DNA from: Candidatus Segetimicrobium genomatis
GTDB lineage: Bacteria; Sysuimicrobiota; Sysuimicrobiia; Sysuimicrobiales; Segetimicrobiaceae
DNA length: 5,003 bases
Direction of reading: 5' to 3'
NCBI GenBank assembly: GCA_005883865.1
Contig: VBAO01000146.1
Coordinates: 750-5,752, forward strand
This document shows positions 1 through 5,003 of the stretch, one piece after another. Below the pieces are notes generated by a model. The model was given only the letters and a program-made list of their open reading frames with translations, did no database searches and was not told the origin of the DNA. The position numbers and the translations under genes are program-made. Each line of letters opens with the position of its first letter. Position 1 is the stretch's first letter.

Positions 1-1
1 G

Positions 2-157
2 CACGGAGAGATCGCGCGCATCGACTTCTTCAATTGCCCGGAGGGGGCGCAGGTGGCGGCACGGCTGGCGAGGGTCGAGCAGATGCTCTCGTCCGGCCCG
101 CCGAGGGCGGAGGTCCCCCCCCGGCGGTGGACGCGTACCGGACCAAGCGGTGGGTGA
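2..157 (+). CDS. ChrB N-terminal domain, 3' end only (5' partial; out of frame with the C-terminal domain)
   Basis: The reading frame starting at base 2 gives HGEIARIDFFNCPEG followed by an amphipathic helix (AARLARVEQML) and a Pro-rich linker. The (R)xDFF-x-x-PEG pattern followed by an Ala/Arg/Leu helix resembles the end of the ChrB N-terminal domain, which in fused ChrB proteins sits directly before the C-terminal domain. Third codon positions in this frame are strongly G/C up to about base 115, whereas the frame used by the following domain is poor in G/C3 there, so this is the coding frame. Read without a shift, the ORF ends at TGA 155-157 after a short out-of-family tail. The 5' end lies outside the window. 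ChrB is a chromate-responsive regulator or resistance factor in studied proteobacteria. Assignment from only about 40 residues is an inference, supported by the position next to ChrB-C. Confidence 0.55.
   Translation, partial: HGEIARIDFFNCPEGAQVAARLARVEQMLSSGPPRAEVPPRRWTRTGPSGG
115..122 (+). repeat. C8 homopolymer at the ChrB frame junction
   Basis: Eight consecutive C residues lie exactly where the coding frame changes from the N-terminal ChrB frame to the C-terminal ChrB frame. In the upstream frame the codons are GTC CCC CCC CGG. Bases 115-121 form a C-CCC-CCC heptamer in the phase needed for a -1 slip, after which reading resumes at CCG (121-123) in the downstream frame. One additional C would also fuse the domains. 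The tract can therefore be an assembly or sequencing error, a real indel, a phase-variable tract or a slippery site. Confidence 0.7.
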
Positions 158-570
158 CGCGTCCGAACCCTCACGTCGACCGATTGGCGTGCGCCTGGTT
201 GATCCGGCGGTTCATCAACCCTCGAGCGCAGATCCGCTATTCGGACGCCCCGCAACCCGACGAGGTCGCGTTCGACATGAGCCGCGGCCCGTTCGGCCAC
301 CAGGGCAACCTCTGCACGTTCGAGACCATGACGAGGGCGTTCGGGCTGGACGATCCCGGGCTGCGGGCGATCGCCGAGATCGTGCACGAAATCGACCTCC
401 GTGACGGCCGGTACACACGGCCCGAGGTGGCGGGGATCGACGCGGTCCTGAGGGGATGGCTGACCCGCTCCGACGCGGAGCGCGAGGCGCACGGGATCGC
501 CCTCTTCGATGGGCTCCACGTCGCTCTCTCGCAGGTCCCCCGTGGGCGCCCCCGCAGGAAGCGGCGGTGA
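127..570 (+). CDS. chrB: Chromate resistance protein ChrB, C-terminal domain
   Basis: From GTG 127 this encodes 147 residues that make up a complete ChrB C-terminal domain. The recognisable parts are RTKRWVTRPNPHVDRLACAW (residues 5-24), the LIRRFINP stretch, VAFDM (47-51), HQGNLCTFE (58-66), a GLDDPGLR helix, IVHEIDLRDGR (85-95) and HGIALFDGLH (122-131). Conserved His16, Asp18, His58, Cys63, Glu66, His87 and Asp90 are potential metal or oxyanion ligands. ChrB proteins act in the cytoplasm in chromate-dependent regulation of chr operons. The same frame is open upstream to base 1, with a TTG at 34, but residues from there are low-complexity Gly/Pro with poor G/C3 and match no domain, so that start is rejected. 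GTG 127 has GGAGG (109-113) at a rather long 13-base distance. Alternatively the protein is the second half of a fused ChrB interrupted by a frameshift at the C8 tract. The stop is separated by one base from the MFS start, suggesting coupling. Confidence 0.85.
   Translation: MDAYRTKRWVTRPNPHVDRLACAWLIRRFINPRAQIRYSDAPQPDEVAFDMSRGPFGHQGNLCTFETMTRAFGLDDPGLRAIAEIVHEIDLRDGRYTRPEVAGIDAVLRGWLTRSDAEREAHGIALFDGLHVALSQVPRGRPRRKRR
556..561 (+). promoter_or_regulatory. Ribosome binding site of the MFS gene (AGGAAG)
   Basis: AGGAAG lies 10 bases before GTG 572, inside the last codons of the ChrB gene. It favours GTG 572 as the MFS start over the upstream in-frame ATG 509 (which would overlap ChrB by 62 bases) and over ATG 644, which has only a distant purine stretch. 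Confidence 0.4.
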
Positions 571-571
571 C

Positions 572-1921
572 GTGGCCCTGCGGCCTGCAGTGACAGGAGA
601 CGAGTGGTGGCGGCCCCTGCCGCGAGGATTCTCGGCCGATGCCATGCGGGTGCTCGCCGGGAGGAGCGTGCGAGCATTTGCCGATGGATTTGTCTCCTTG
701 TTGCTGCCGATTTACCTCCTGCGGCTCGGCTTCAGCGCGTTGGCCATCGGCGCAATCATCACGAGCACGCTGCTGGGGTCAGCCTTACTGACCCTCGCAT
801 TGGGGGGGATCGCACATCGGTATTCCCGCCGCTCGATGTTGCTCGCCGCCTGCCTGTTGATGGCGGCGACGGGGGCGGGCTTCGCGCTCACGCGCCAGTA
901 CTGGCTGATCCTCGTCATCGCATTTGTCGGTACCATGAACCCATCGGCGGGCGATGTCAGCGTCTTCCTGCCGCTCGAACACACCGTGTTGGCCGAGACG
1001 GTCGAGCCGCGGCGGCGGACCGCGTTGTTTGCCCGCTATAGTCTGGTTGGAACGCTCATGGCGGCGATGGGGACGCTGGCCGCGTCGATCCCCGACCTTG
1101 TGGCGGCACCCTTCGGAATCAGCCGGGTCGCCGCCGTACAGTTCACGTTCTGGGTCTATGGCGCACTCGGCCTCGTGGCACTCCTGCTTTATCGCCCTTT
1201 ATCGACGGCCGTCGAGGCGCCGTCTACGGCGCAGGCCGCTCGGCCCGCTTTGGGACAATCGAAACACGTCGTCTACAGTCTCGCGGCACTGTTCAGCATC
1301 GATGCGTTCGGCGGCGGATTCTTCGTCCAATCGTTGCTGGCGCTCTGGCTCTTTCAAGCGTTCCATCTGTCGGTCACGACGGCCTCGTCGATCCTGTTCT
1401 GGAGCAGCGTGTGTTCCGCCCTGTCCTTTCTGGTCGCCGTGCCGATTTCGGAGCGGATCGGTCTGATCAATACGATGGTGTTCACACACCTGCCATCGAA
1501 CCTCTTTCTGATCCTGGTCCCGTTTGCGCCGAACCTCGCCACGGCGATTGGCTTGCTGCTGGCCCGCAACGCGCTATCGCAGATGGACGTGCCTACGCGA
1601 ACCTCGTACGTCATGGCGGTGGTGACACCCGAGGAGCGGCCGGCCGCGGCGAGCATCACCGCCGTGCCCCGGAGCCTCGCCACCGCGGTGAGCCCGATCC
1701 TCGCGGGGTACCTGCTGACCCTCTCACCCTTCGGTTGGCCGTTGCTGATTGGCGGTGCGCTGAAAGCGATGTACGACGTGTTGCTGTTGATCAAGTTCCG
1801 GGGAGTCCGCGCCGCCGAGGAACGTCGCGCGGCGTCCCCAGGTCCTTTGGAGATGCCCGGCGCCGGGCCCCCGGAAGGAGGACGGCCCCGCGAAGGCCAA
1901 GGTGGGGGAACGTCCCGATGA
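572..1921 (+). CDS. Major facilitator superfamily transporter (12 TM), ChrB-linked
   Basis: The product is 449 residues of hydrophobic protein with about twelve membrane helices. My rough placements are 33-51, 54-79, 88-107, 109-130, 153-172, 185-207, 232-262, 270-290, 297-318, 320-335, 365-384 and 387-407. GGIAHRYSRRSML (78-90), between helices 2 and 3, is a loop of the MFS motif-A type, and ISERIG (292-297) is its weaker counterpart in the second half. A charged central loop (about 209-230) separates the halves. MFS proteins are secondary transporters of the inner membrane; the substrate cannot be read from sequence. Position directly behind ChrB suggests export of chromate or another toxic compound, which is inference. 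The GTG start is chosen because PLPRGFSADAMRVLAGRSVR reads like the start of this type of MFS protein and an AGGAAG lies upstream; ATG 644 would give 425 residues. After the last helix there is a Gly/Pro/Arg-rich tail (about 411-449) that looks non-structural. The stop overlaps the next start as ATGA. Confidence 0.85.
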   Translation: MALRPAVTGDEWWRPLPRGFSADAMRVLAGRSVRAFADGFVSLLLPIYLLRLGFSALAIGAIITSTLLGSALLTLALGGIAHRYSRRSMLLAACLLMAATGAGFALTRQYWLILVIAFVGTMNPSAGDVSVFLPLEHTVLAETVEPRRRTALFARYSLVGTLMAAMGTLAASIPDLVAAPFGISRVAAVQFTFWVYGALGLVALLLYRPLSTAVEAPSTAQAARPALGQSKHVVYSLAALFSIDAFGGGFFVQSLLALWLFQAFHLSVTTASSILFWSSVCSALSFLVAVPISERIGLINTMVFTHLPSNLFLILVPFAPNLATAIGLLLARNALSQMDVPTRTSYVMAVVTPEERPAAASITAVPRSLATAVSPILAGYLLTLSPFGWPLLIGGALKAMYDVLLLIKFRGVRAAEERRAASPGPLEMPGAGPPEGGRPREGQGGGTSR

Positions 1922-2847
1922 TCGATGCCCATGCCCACCTGGTCCCGCCCGACCTCTCCGCCCGCATCGCCGCGGACGGGGCGCGGCTCGGCGTGCGGTT
2001 GGAATCGGACGGCCGCATCGCGTTCGCATCCGGCGAGACCAGCCGGCCGCTGCTCCCCGGCCTGCTCGACCCTCCTCGCCCGGCCGGATGCGACGTGCAG
2101 ATCGTGTCGCCCTGGGTCGACCTGCTGGGCTACGGGCTGGACCCGGAGCGGGGAACGGGCTGGGCACGGCTGCTGAACACGGCGATGGCGGGGCGGCCGG
2201 CGCTTGCGACGGTGCCGTTGCAGGACGGCCACGCGGCGGCGGGAGAACTCGCGTGGGCGCTCGGCCACGGCTTCCTCGGGGTGGAGATCGGCACCAACGT
2301 GCGCGGACGCGAACTGGCCGATCCGGAGCTCGAGCCGTTCTGGGCCGCGTGCGCCGAAGCGAGGGTCCCCGTCTTTCTCCACCCCGCCTACGTGATTGCC
2401 ACCCCGCGGGTCGCCGCGCACTACCTGCACAACCTGGCCGCCAACCCGTTCGATACAACGCTGGCGGCGGCGCAGCTGATCTTCGGCGGCGTCCTGGACC
2501 GGCACCCGGATCTCCGGCCGTTCCTCGCTCACGGGGGCGGGTACTGGCCGTATCAGTTTGGCCGGCTCGACCGCGGGTACGCCGTGCGCCGAGAGTGCCG
2601 GGGAGCCGCGCAGGCGCCCCGGGCGTATTTGCGCGCGTTCTCCTACGACACCGTGGTTCACTCGGCCGAGGCGCTGCGCTACCTGATCGGTCTGGTGGGA
2701 GCCGACCGCGTGCTCCTGGGGACGGACCTGCCGTTCGATATGGGCGACCCGGAGCCCCTCGTGACCCTGGACGGCGCCGGGGTCACTCCGCGGGAGCGCC
2801 AGGCGATCGCGCACGACAACGCGGCATCGCTCTTCCGGATCGGATAA
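1918..2847 (+). CDS. Amidohydrolase family 2 protein (ACMSD / TIM-barrel metal-dependent hydrolase type)
   Basis: The product has 309 residues. The metal-site signature of the ACMSD-like amidohydrolase family is complete: DAHAH at 3-7 (His5, His7), FLHP at 152-156 (His155), AHGGGYWPY at 204-212 (His205) and GTDLPFDMG at 268-276 (Asp270). The QIVSPWV (61-67) and GFLGVEIGTN (118-127) barrel strands also fit, as does the closing NAASLFRIG. Family members use a divalent metal, usually zinc, for decarboxylation or hydrolysis, for example of aminocarboxymuconate semialdehyde or hydroxybenzoates; the substrate here is unknown. Length is slightly below the usual 320-340 residues, with no missing catalytic element. 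The frame is open upstream within the MFS gene, but only ATG 1918 places the HxH at the N-terminus. It has GGGGGA (1904-1909) 8 bases upstream and shares ATGA with the MFS stop, implying translational coupling. No signal peptide is seen, so it is likely cytoplasmic. Confidence 0.88.
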   Translation: MIDAHAHLVPPDLSARIAADGARLGVRLESDGRIAFASGETSRPLLPGLLDPPRPAGCDVQIVSPWVDLLGYGLDPERGTGWARLLNTAMAGRPALATVPLQDGHAAAGELAWALGHGFLGVEIGTNVRGRELADPELEPFWAACAEARVPVFLHPAYVIATPRVAAHYLHNLAANPFDTTLAAAQLIFGGVLDRHPDLRPFLAHGGGYWPYQFGRLDRGYAVRRECRGAAQAPRAYLRAFSYDTVVHSAEALRYLIGLVGADRVLLGTDLPFDMGDPEPLVTLDGAGVTPRERQAIAHDNAASLFRIG

Positions 2848-2905
2848 GGCGAGACCCGGCGCCGCGTCGCGCGAACGATCCCTGGGATGCGGAGGGGCTG
2901 TCGTC

Positions 2906-3721
2906 ATGCCATGGTACATCTGTTCCACCTGCGGGGTCCAATACGCCGAGACGAACCGGCCGCCGGACCGCTGCGCGGTCTGCGAGGACGACCGCCAGTA
3001 CGTCAACTGGGACGGGCAGTCGTGGACGACGCTCGACGACCTGCGACGGGACCACCGCGCCGACGTGCGCACGGAGGAGCCCGGGCTTACGGGGCTCGGC
3101 GTCGAGCCGAGCTTCGCCATCGGGCAGCGGGCCCTGCTCGTGCAAACCCCCGCGGGGAACGTCTTGTGGGACTGCACGAGCCTGATCGACGACGTGGCCG
3201 TGAGGGCGGTGGAAGCCCTGGGCGGCATCTCGGCCATCGCCGTCTCGCACCCCCACTTCTACGCCTCGATGGTCGAGTGGAGCCGGACATTTGGCGGGGC
3301 GCCGATCTACCTGCACGCGGCCGACAGGAACTGGGTCATGCGACCCGACCCCGCCATCGTGTTCTGGACGGCGGAAACCCGTCTGCTGCCGGGCGGGCTC
3401 ACGTTGATCCACTGCGGCGGCCACTTCGAAGGCGCATCCGCGCTCCACTGGCCCGCCGGGGCCGGCGGCCGAGGGGCGCTGTTGACGGGCGACTCCCTTC
3501 AGGTCGTTTTCGACCGCCGCCATGTGAGCTTCATGTACAGCTATCCCAACCTCATCCCGCTCTCCGCGCCGGCCGTGCGACGGATCGCCGGGGCGGTCGA
3601 GCCGTTTCTCTTTGATCGGGTCTATGGAGGTTGGTTCAACCGCGGGATTGATTCATCGGCGAAGACCGCCATCGCCCGTTCGGCCGAGCGGTACGTTCGG
3701 GCGATCGATAGAGGATGGTAG
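2906..3721 (+). CDS. Metallo-beta-lactamase-fold protein with N-terminal zinc ribbon
   Basis: The product has 271 residues. Residues 1-35 carry CSTC (Cys6, Cys9) and CAVC (Cys23, Cys26), a rubredoxin-like or zinc-ribbon knuckle pair, followed by a WDGQSWTTL segment. Residues about 65-265 are an MBL-like domain: LVQTPAGNVLWDCT (the first beta strands), SHPHFYAS (114-121), IYLHAADRNW (134-143), IHCGGHFEGAS (168-178) and TGDSLQVV (194-201). His115, His117, His173 and Asp196 match metal-ligand positions of the MBL fold. The usual HxHxDH motif reads HPHFYA, so the Asp and second-metal His are absent. The protein may therefore bind one metal or have a modified site. MBL-fold enzymes hydrolyse or oxidise varied substrates; none can be assigned. 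ATG 2906 has GGAGG (2891-2895) at 10 bases, and the cysteine motif starts at once, so the start is secure. It lies 58 bases after the amidohydrolase and probably shares its transcript. Confidence 0.85.
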   Translation: MPWYICSTCGVQYAETNRPPDRCAVCEDDRQYVNWDGQSWTTLDDLRRDHRADVRTEEPGLTGLGVEPSFAIGQRALLVQTPAGNVLWDCTSLIDDVAVRAVEALGGISAIAVSHPHFYASMVEWSRTFGGAPIYLHAADRNWVMRPDPAIVFWTAETRLLPGGLTLIHCGGHFEGASALHWPAGAGGRGALLTGDSLQVVFDRRHVSFMYSYPNLIPLSAPAVRRIAGAVEPFLFDRVYGGWFNRGIDSSAKTAIARSAERYVRAIDRGW

Positions 3722-4077
3722 CCACCACGTTCTGAGATCTTCCATACACCTTCTAGCGAACTGCTGAGAACTCTTCTCACCGGGCTCCGCGCCCCCCACC
3801 GGCCTGTTCCCCGAGGGCGCAATGGTCCGATCCAAGACCCCAACGCACCCTCACCCCATCTCGTCGTTGCCGTCGTGCGTTCTCGGTTCGTCCGGATGGT
3901 TCGGATGATAGCCGCGGAGACGTGCGATCGATAGACCGAATCATCTTGGGGAAGGAGTCTGCGCTTTCTCAGGGAGGGCAGGTACATAGGTGCAAGGAGA
4001 GTGGCAGCCGAGGGGCCGATGGCGGATTCGGCGCGCGTGAACCTGGCGGGTACGCCGGTGCGTGAGGGGCAGCCGAG
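3722..4077 (+). other. Intergenic region between the hydrolase operon and the sigma-factor unit
   Basis: These 356 bases contain no family-recognisable gene. The first half (about 3722-3930) is less GC-biased and has stops in several frames. It holds a small hairpin (3765-3779), a GGTTCG/GGAT-type short repeat (3885-3906) and the palindrome CGATCGAT (3926-3933). The second half, from about 3950, becomes purine- and GC-rich and contains a 20-codon ORF that runs into the sigma gene. A promoter for the sigma unit should lie here, but I see no -35/-10 pair that I would defend. Confidence 0.6.
3765..3779 (+). terminator. Small hairpin after the MBL gene, possible weak terminator
   Basis: TGAGAA (3765-3770) and TTCTCA (3774-3779) are perfect inverted repeats around a three-base loop, 44 bases after the MBL stop. 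A second possible stem GGGC (3782-3785)/GCCC (3791-3794) follows at once. Neither is followed by a T-run, so an intrinsic terminator is not convincing; the position between two transcription units is the main argument. Confidence 0.2.
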
Positions 4078-4081
4078 ATGA
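4019..4081 (+). CDS. Putative 20-residue leader ORF overlapping the sigma-factor start
   Basis: ATG 4019 opens MADSARVNLAGTPVREGQPR, ending at TGA 4079-4081. That stop shares ATGA (4078-4081) with the sigma-factor start. Third codon positions are mostly G/C (17 of 20 by my reading), like the real genes here. The frame stays open upstream to TAG 3932-3934, and GTG 4001 would give a 26-residue form, but the AGGAG at 3995-3999 is too close to serve it. ATG 4019 has only GAGGGG (4010-4015) three bases away, which is poor spacing. The peptide resembles nothing I know. It could be a leader peptide coupled to sigma-factor translation, the remnant of a longer N-terminal region, or chance in GC-rich DNA. 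Confidence 0.25.
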   Translation: MADSARVNLAGTPVREGQPR

Positions 4082-4608
4082 GTCGAGAGGATTTCGCCAG
4101 TCTCTATGACGTCCACTATCCCCGGGTGTTCCGGTACCTGGTGTGGCGGCTCCGCGACGTTGATGTGGCGGAGGAACTGGCCGCCGAGGTGTTCGCCGTC
4201 GCCCTGGGGGTCTTCCAGAAAGGCACCACACCAGGCGATGTCGAGCGATGGCTCGTGGGGATCGCCAGCCACCTGGCCTCCCGTCCCCGGGGTGAGGAGC
4301 GGCCTGGGAAGTTCGCCGGGCCAGCCCCCGGCGCCGAGGAGGATCCGGAAGAACTGGCGATCGGGCGATTGGAAAGCGGCGTCGTGTGGCGCTGCGTGGA
4401 CACCCTGAGCCAGGAGCACCGGCAGGTGTTGCTCCTGCGGATCGTCGCGGGCTTGAGTGCGCGAGAAGTCGGCGAACTCATGGGAAGGACGGAAGACACC
4501 GTCTTGAGGCTGCAACTTCGCGCACTCAAGGCGCTGCGAGAGGTCTGGAAGGAGGCATCGGCGGGTGACGACACACAGGATGCCGGAAATCAACGAGCAG
4601 CCGGATGA
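4078..4608 (+). CDS. ECF-type RNA polymerase sigma factor (sigma-70 family)
   Basis: The product has 176 residues, the size of a two-domain extracytoplasmic-function sigma factor. Residues 6-45 match sigma region 2: FASLYDVHYPRVFRYLVWRL, then VAEELAAEVFAVAL. VERWLVGIASHLASR (55-69) is the end of region 2. An acidic, Pro/Gly-rich linker (about 70-95) follows. Residues 108-156 match sigma region 4: DTLSQEHRQVLLLRIVAGLS, then AREVGELMGRTEDTVLRLQL as the helix-turn-helix contacting the -35 element, and RALKALREV. It would direct core RNA polymerase to a small regulon. ATG 4078 is the only start, because TGA 4063-4065 closes the frame upstream and GAGGGG (4064-4069) lies 8 bases away. The 3' end overlaps the next gene by 44 bases, as is common for sigma/anti-sigma pairs. 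The stimulus is unknown. Confidence 0.9.
   Translation: MSREDFASLYDVHYPRVFRYLVWRLRDVDVAEELAAEVFAVALGVFQKGTTPGDVERWLVGIASHLASRPRGEERPGKFAGPAPGAEEDPEELAIGRLESGVVWRCVDTLSQEHRQVLLLRIVAGLSAREVGELMGRTEDTVLRLQLRALKALREVWKEASAGDDTQDAGNQRAAG
4551..4555 (+). promoter_or_regulatory. Ribosome binding site deciding the start of the membrane-protein gene
   Basis: GGAGG, within the longer GGAAGGAGG stretch inside the sigma-factor gene, lies 9 bases before GTG 4565. The alternative ATG 4580 has only AGGA touching it. This favours the GTG start. Confidence 0.5.
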
Positions 4609-5003
4609 GGTCCAGTTAGAGACCCTGCTCCGCGGGCTGCTCGGGCGCAGCGAACCAAGGGGCGCCCTCGGGCCCACCGTGGTGCTTCCGGAGATCGCCG
4701 AACTGCGGGACACGGCGCGACTGTTGCGGGCCGCCAGCCAGTGGGTGCCGCTCCCCGAGGGGCGGCTCGCGGTGCGGCGGGCGCTGATGGCCCTGGCGCA
4801 GCAAGGCCTGCACCACGCGATTCCCCGGCGGGCTGCGTGGCGGCGCGCCGGGCTCTGGCTCAGCACGGTGACCGCGCTGGCGGCGGTCATGGGGGCCTTC
4901 GGTCTCGGGACGGGTGCGCGGGATCCCCTCGTTCGACCTTCCAGCCCGGCGCATGGCGGGCGGCTGGCGCTCAACCGGACGCCGGAGAAGCGCATCCCAG
5001 GCC
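4565..5003 (+). CDS. Single-pass membrane protein, probable anti-sigma factor (3' partial)
   Basis: From GTG 4565 at least 146 residues are encoded before the window ends without a stop. The N-terminal 93 residues are soluble and helix-rich (VQLETLLRGLLGR, EIAELRDTARLLRAASQWVP, RRALMALAQQGL) and include the acidic segment EINEQPDEV. A basic stretch (RRAAWRRAG) precedes one hydrophobic segment, LWLSTVTALAAVMGAFGLGT (97-116), followed by a probably extracytoplasmic region of which about 30 residues are visible. A cytoplasmic N-terminal helical part, one TM helix and an overlapping position behind an ECF sigma gene are the usual layout of anti-sigma factors. The zinc-binding HxxxCxxC motif of the ZAS class is absent; the visible part has no cysteine. 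The layout and the 44-base overlap are seen; the anti-sigma role is inferred. A DUF5667-type or other membrane partner is an alternative. Confidence 0.65.
   Translation, partial: MTTHRMPEINEQPDEVQLETLLRGLLGRSEPRGALGPTVVLPEIAELRDTARLLRAASQWVPLPEGRLAVRRALMALAQQGLHHAIPRRAAWRRAGLWLSTVTALAAVMGAFGLGTGARDPLVRPSSPAHGGRLALNRTPEKRIPG

Noticed and set aside
34..126. N-terminal extension of the ChrB C-domain from TTG 34
   Set aside because: Gly/Ala-rich, G/C3-poor in this frame, whereas the alternative frame reads as the ChrB N-terminal domain end.
509..571. ATG 509 as start of the MFS protein
   Set aside because: It would overlap ChrB by 62 bases and add a Ser/Gly-rich segment unlike an MFS N-terminus; GTG 572 has a better-placed AGGAAG.
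1411..1917. Upstream extension of the amidohydrolase frame within the MFS gene
   Set aside because: The translation is low complexity and the family begins with the DAHAH motif, which is at residue 3 from ATG 1918.
2878..2888. ATCCC-T-GGGAT palindrome before the MBL gene as a terminator
   Set aside because: The loop is one base, the stem five, and no T-run follows; it lies just before the RBS.
1902..3185. + strand ORF of 427 codons in the third frame
   Set aside because: Low-complexity Arg/Pro/Ala translation across the amidohydrolase and MBL genes; a shadow frame.
1354..3237. Long minus-strand ORF of 627 codons opposite the MFS, amidohydrolase and MBL genes
   Set aside because: Arg/Pro/Gly-rich translation with no domain; it spans three well-supported + strand genes. 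Long antisense frames are expected in GC3-rich DNA.
4039..4065. ECF-like promoter: GAACCT with CGTGA about 16 bases later
   Set aside because: Transcription would start only a few bases before ATG 4078 and after the RBS, so it could not serve the sigma gene.
3622..4995. Minus-strand ORF of 457 codons opposite the intergenic region, sigma factor and membrane protein
   Set aside because: No recognisable domain, and it is antisense to a clear sigma-70 family gene; a shadow frame.

Overview
This is a GC-rich (roughly two-thirds G+C by eye), densely coding bacterial window with every supported gene on the + strand. Codon third positions are strongly G/C. The gene content (a ChrB-type domain beside an MFS exporter, an ACMSD-type amidohydrolase, a zinc-ribbon/MBL protein and an ECF sigma pair) fits a high-GC, probably uncultured soil or sediment bacterium. 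Candidate phyla with such gene sets include Rokubacteria, Chloroflexota and related lineages, but nothing here fixes the taxon, and no mobile element, CRISPR array, rRNA or tRNA is visible.

Positions 1-570 hold the 3' part of a chromate-resistance ChrB-type locus. The tail of the ChrB N-terminal domain is read in one frame up to an eight-C tract (115-122). The complete ChrB C-terminal domain is read in the -1 frame after it. This is either one frameshifted gene, a pair of overlapping genes, or a gene using -1 frameshifting. It is followed after one base by a 12-helix MFS transporter (572-1921), which sits where the ChrA transporter is often found in chr operons. The MFS stop overlaps the start of an amidohydrolase (1918-2847) in an ATGA junction. 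After 58 bases comes a metallo-beta-lactamase-fold protein with an N-terminal four-cysteine zinc ribbon (2906-3721). The four form a plausible co-directional operon: a sensor domain, an exporter and two metal-dependent hydrolase-like enzymes.

Positions 3722-4077 are intergenic, with a small hairpin but no convincing terminator or promoter. The last part contains a 20-codon ORF whose stop overlaps the sigma-factor start (ATGA). A second unit then begins: an ECF-type sigma factor (4078-4608) and an overlapping gene (4565 to beyond the window end) for a single-pass membrane protein, placed and shaped like an anti-sigma factor. Functions of the individual families are mostly well recognised. The pathway linking the two hydrolases with the ChrB/MFS pair, and the signal sensed by the sigma unit, cannot be read from the window.
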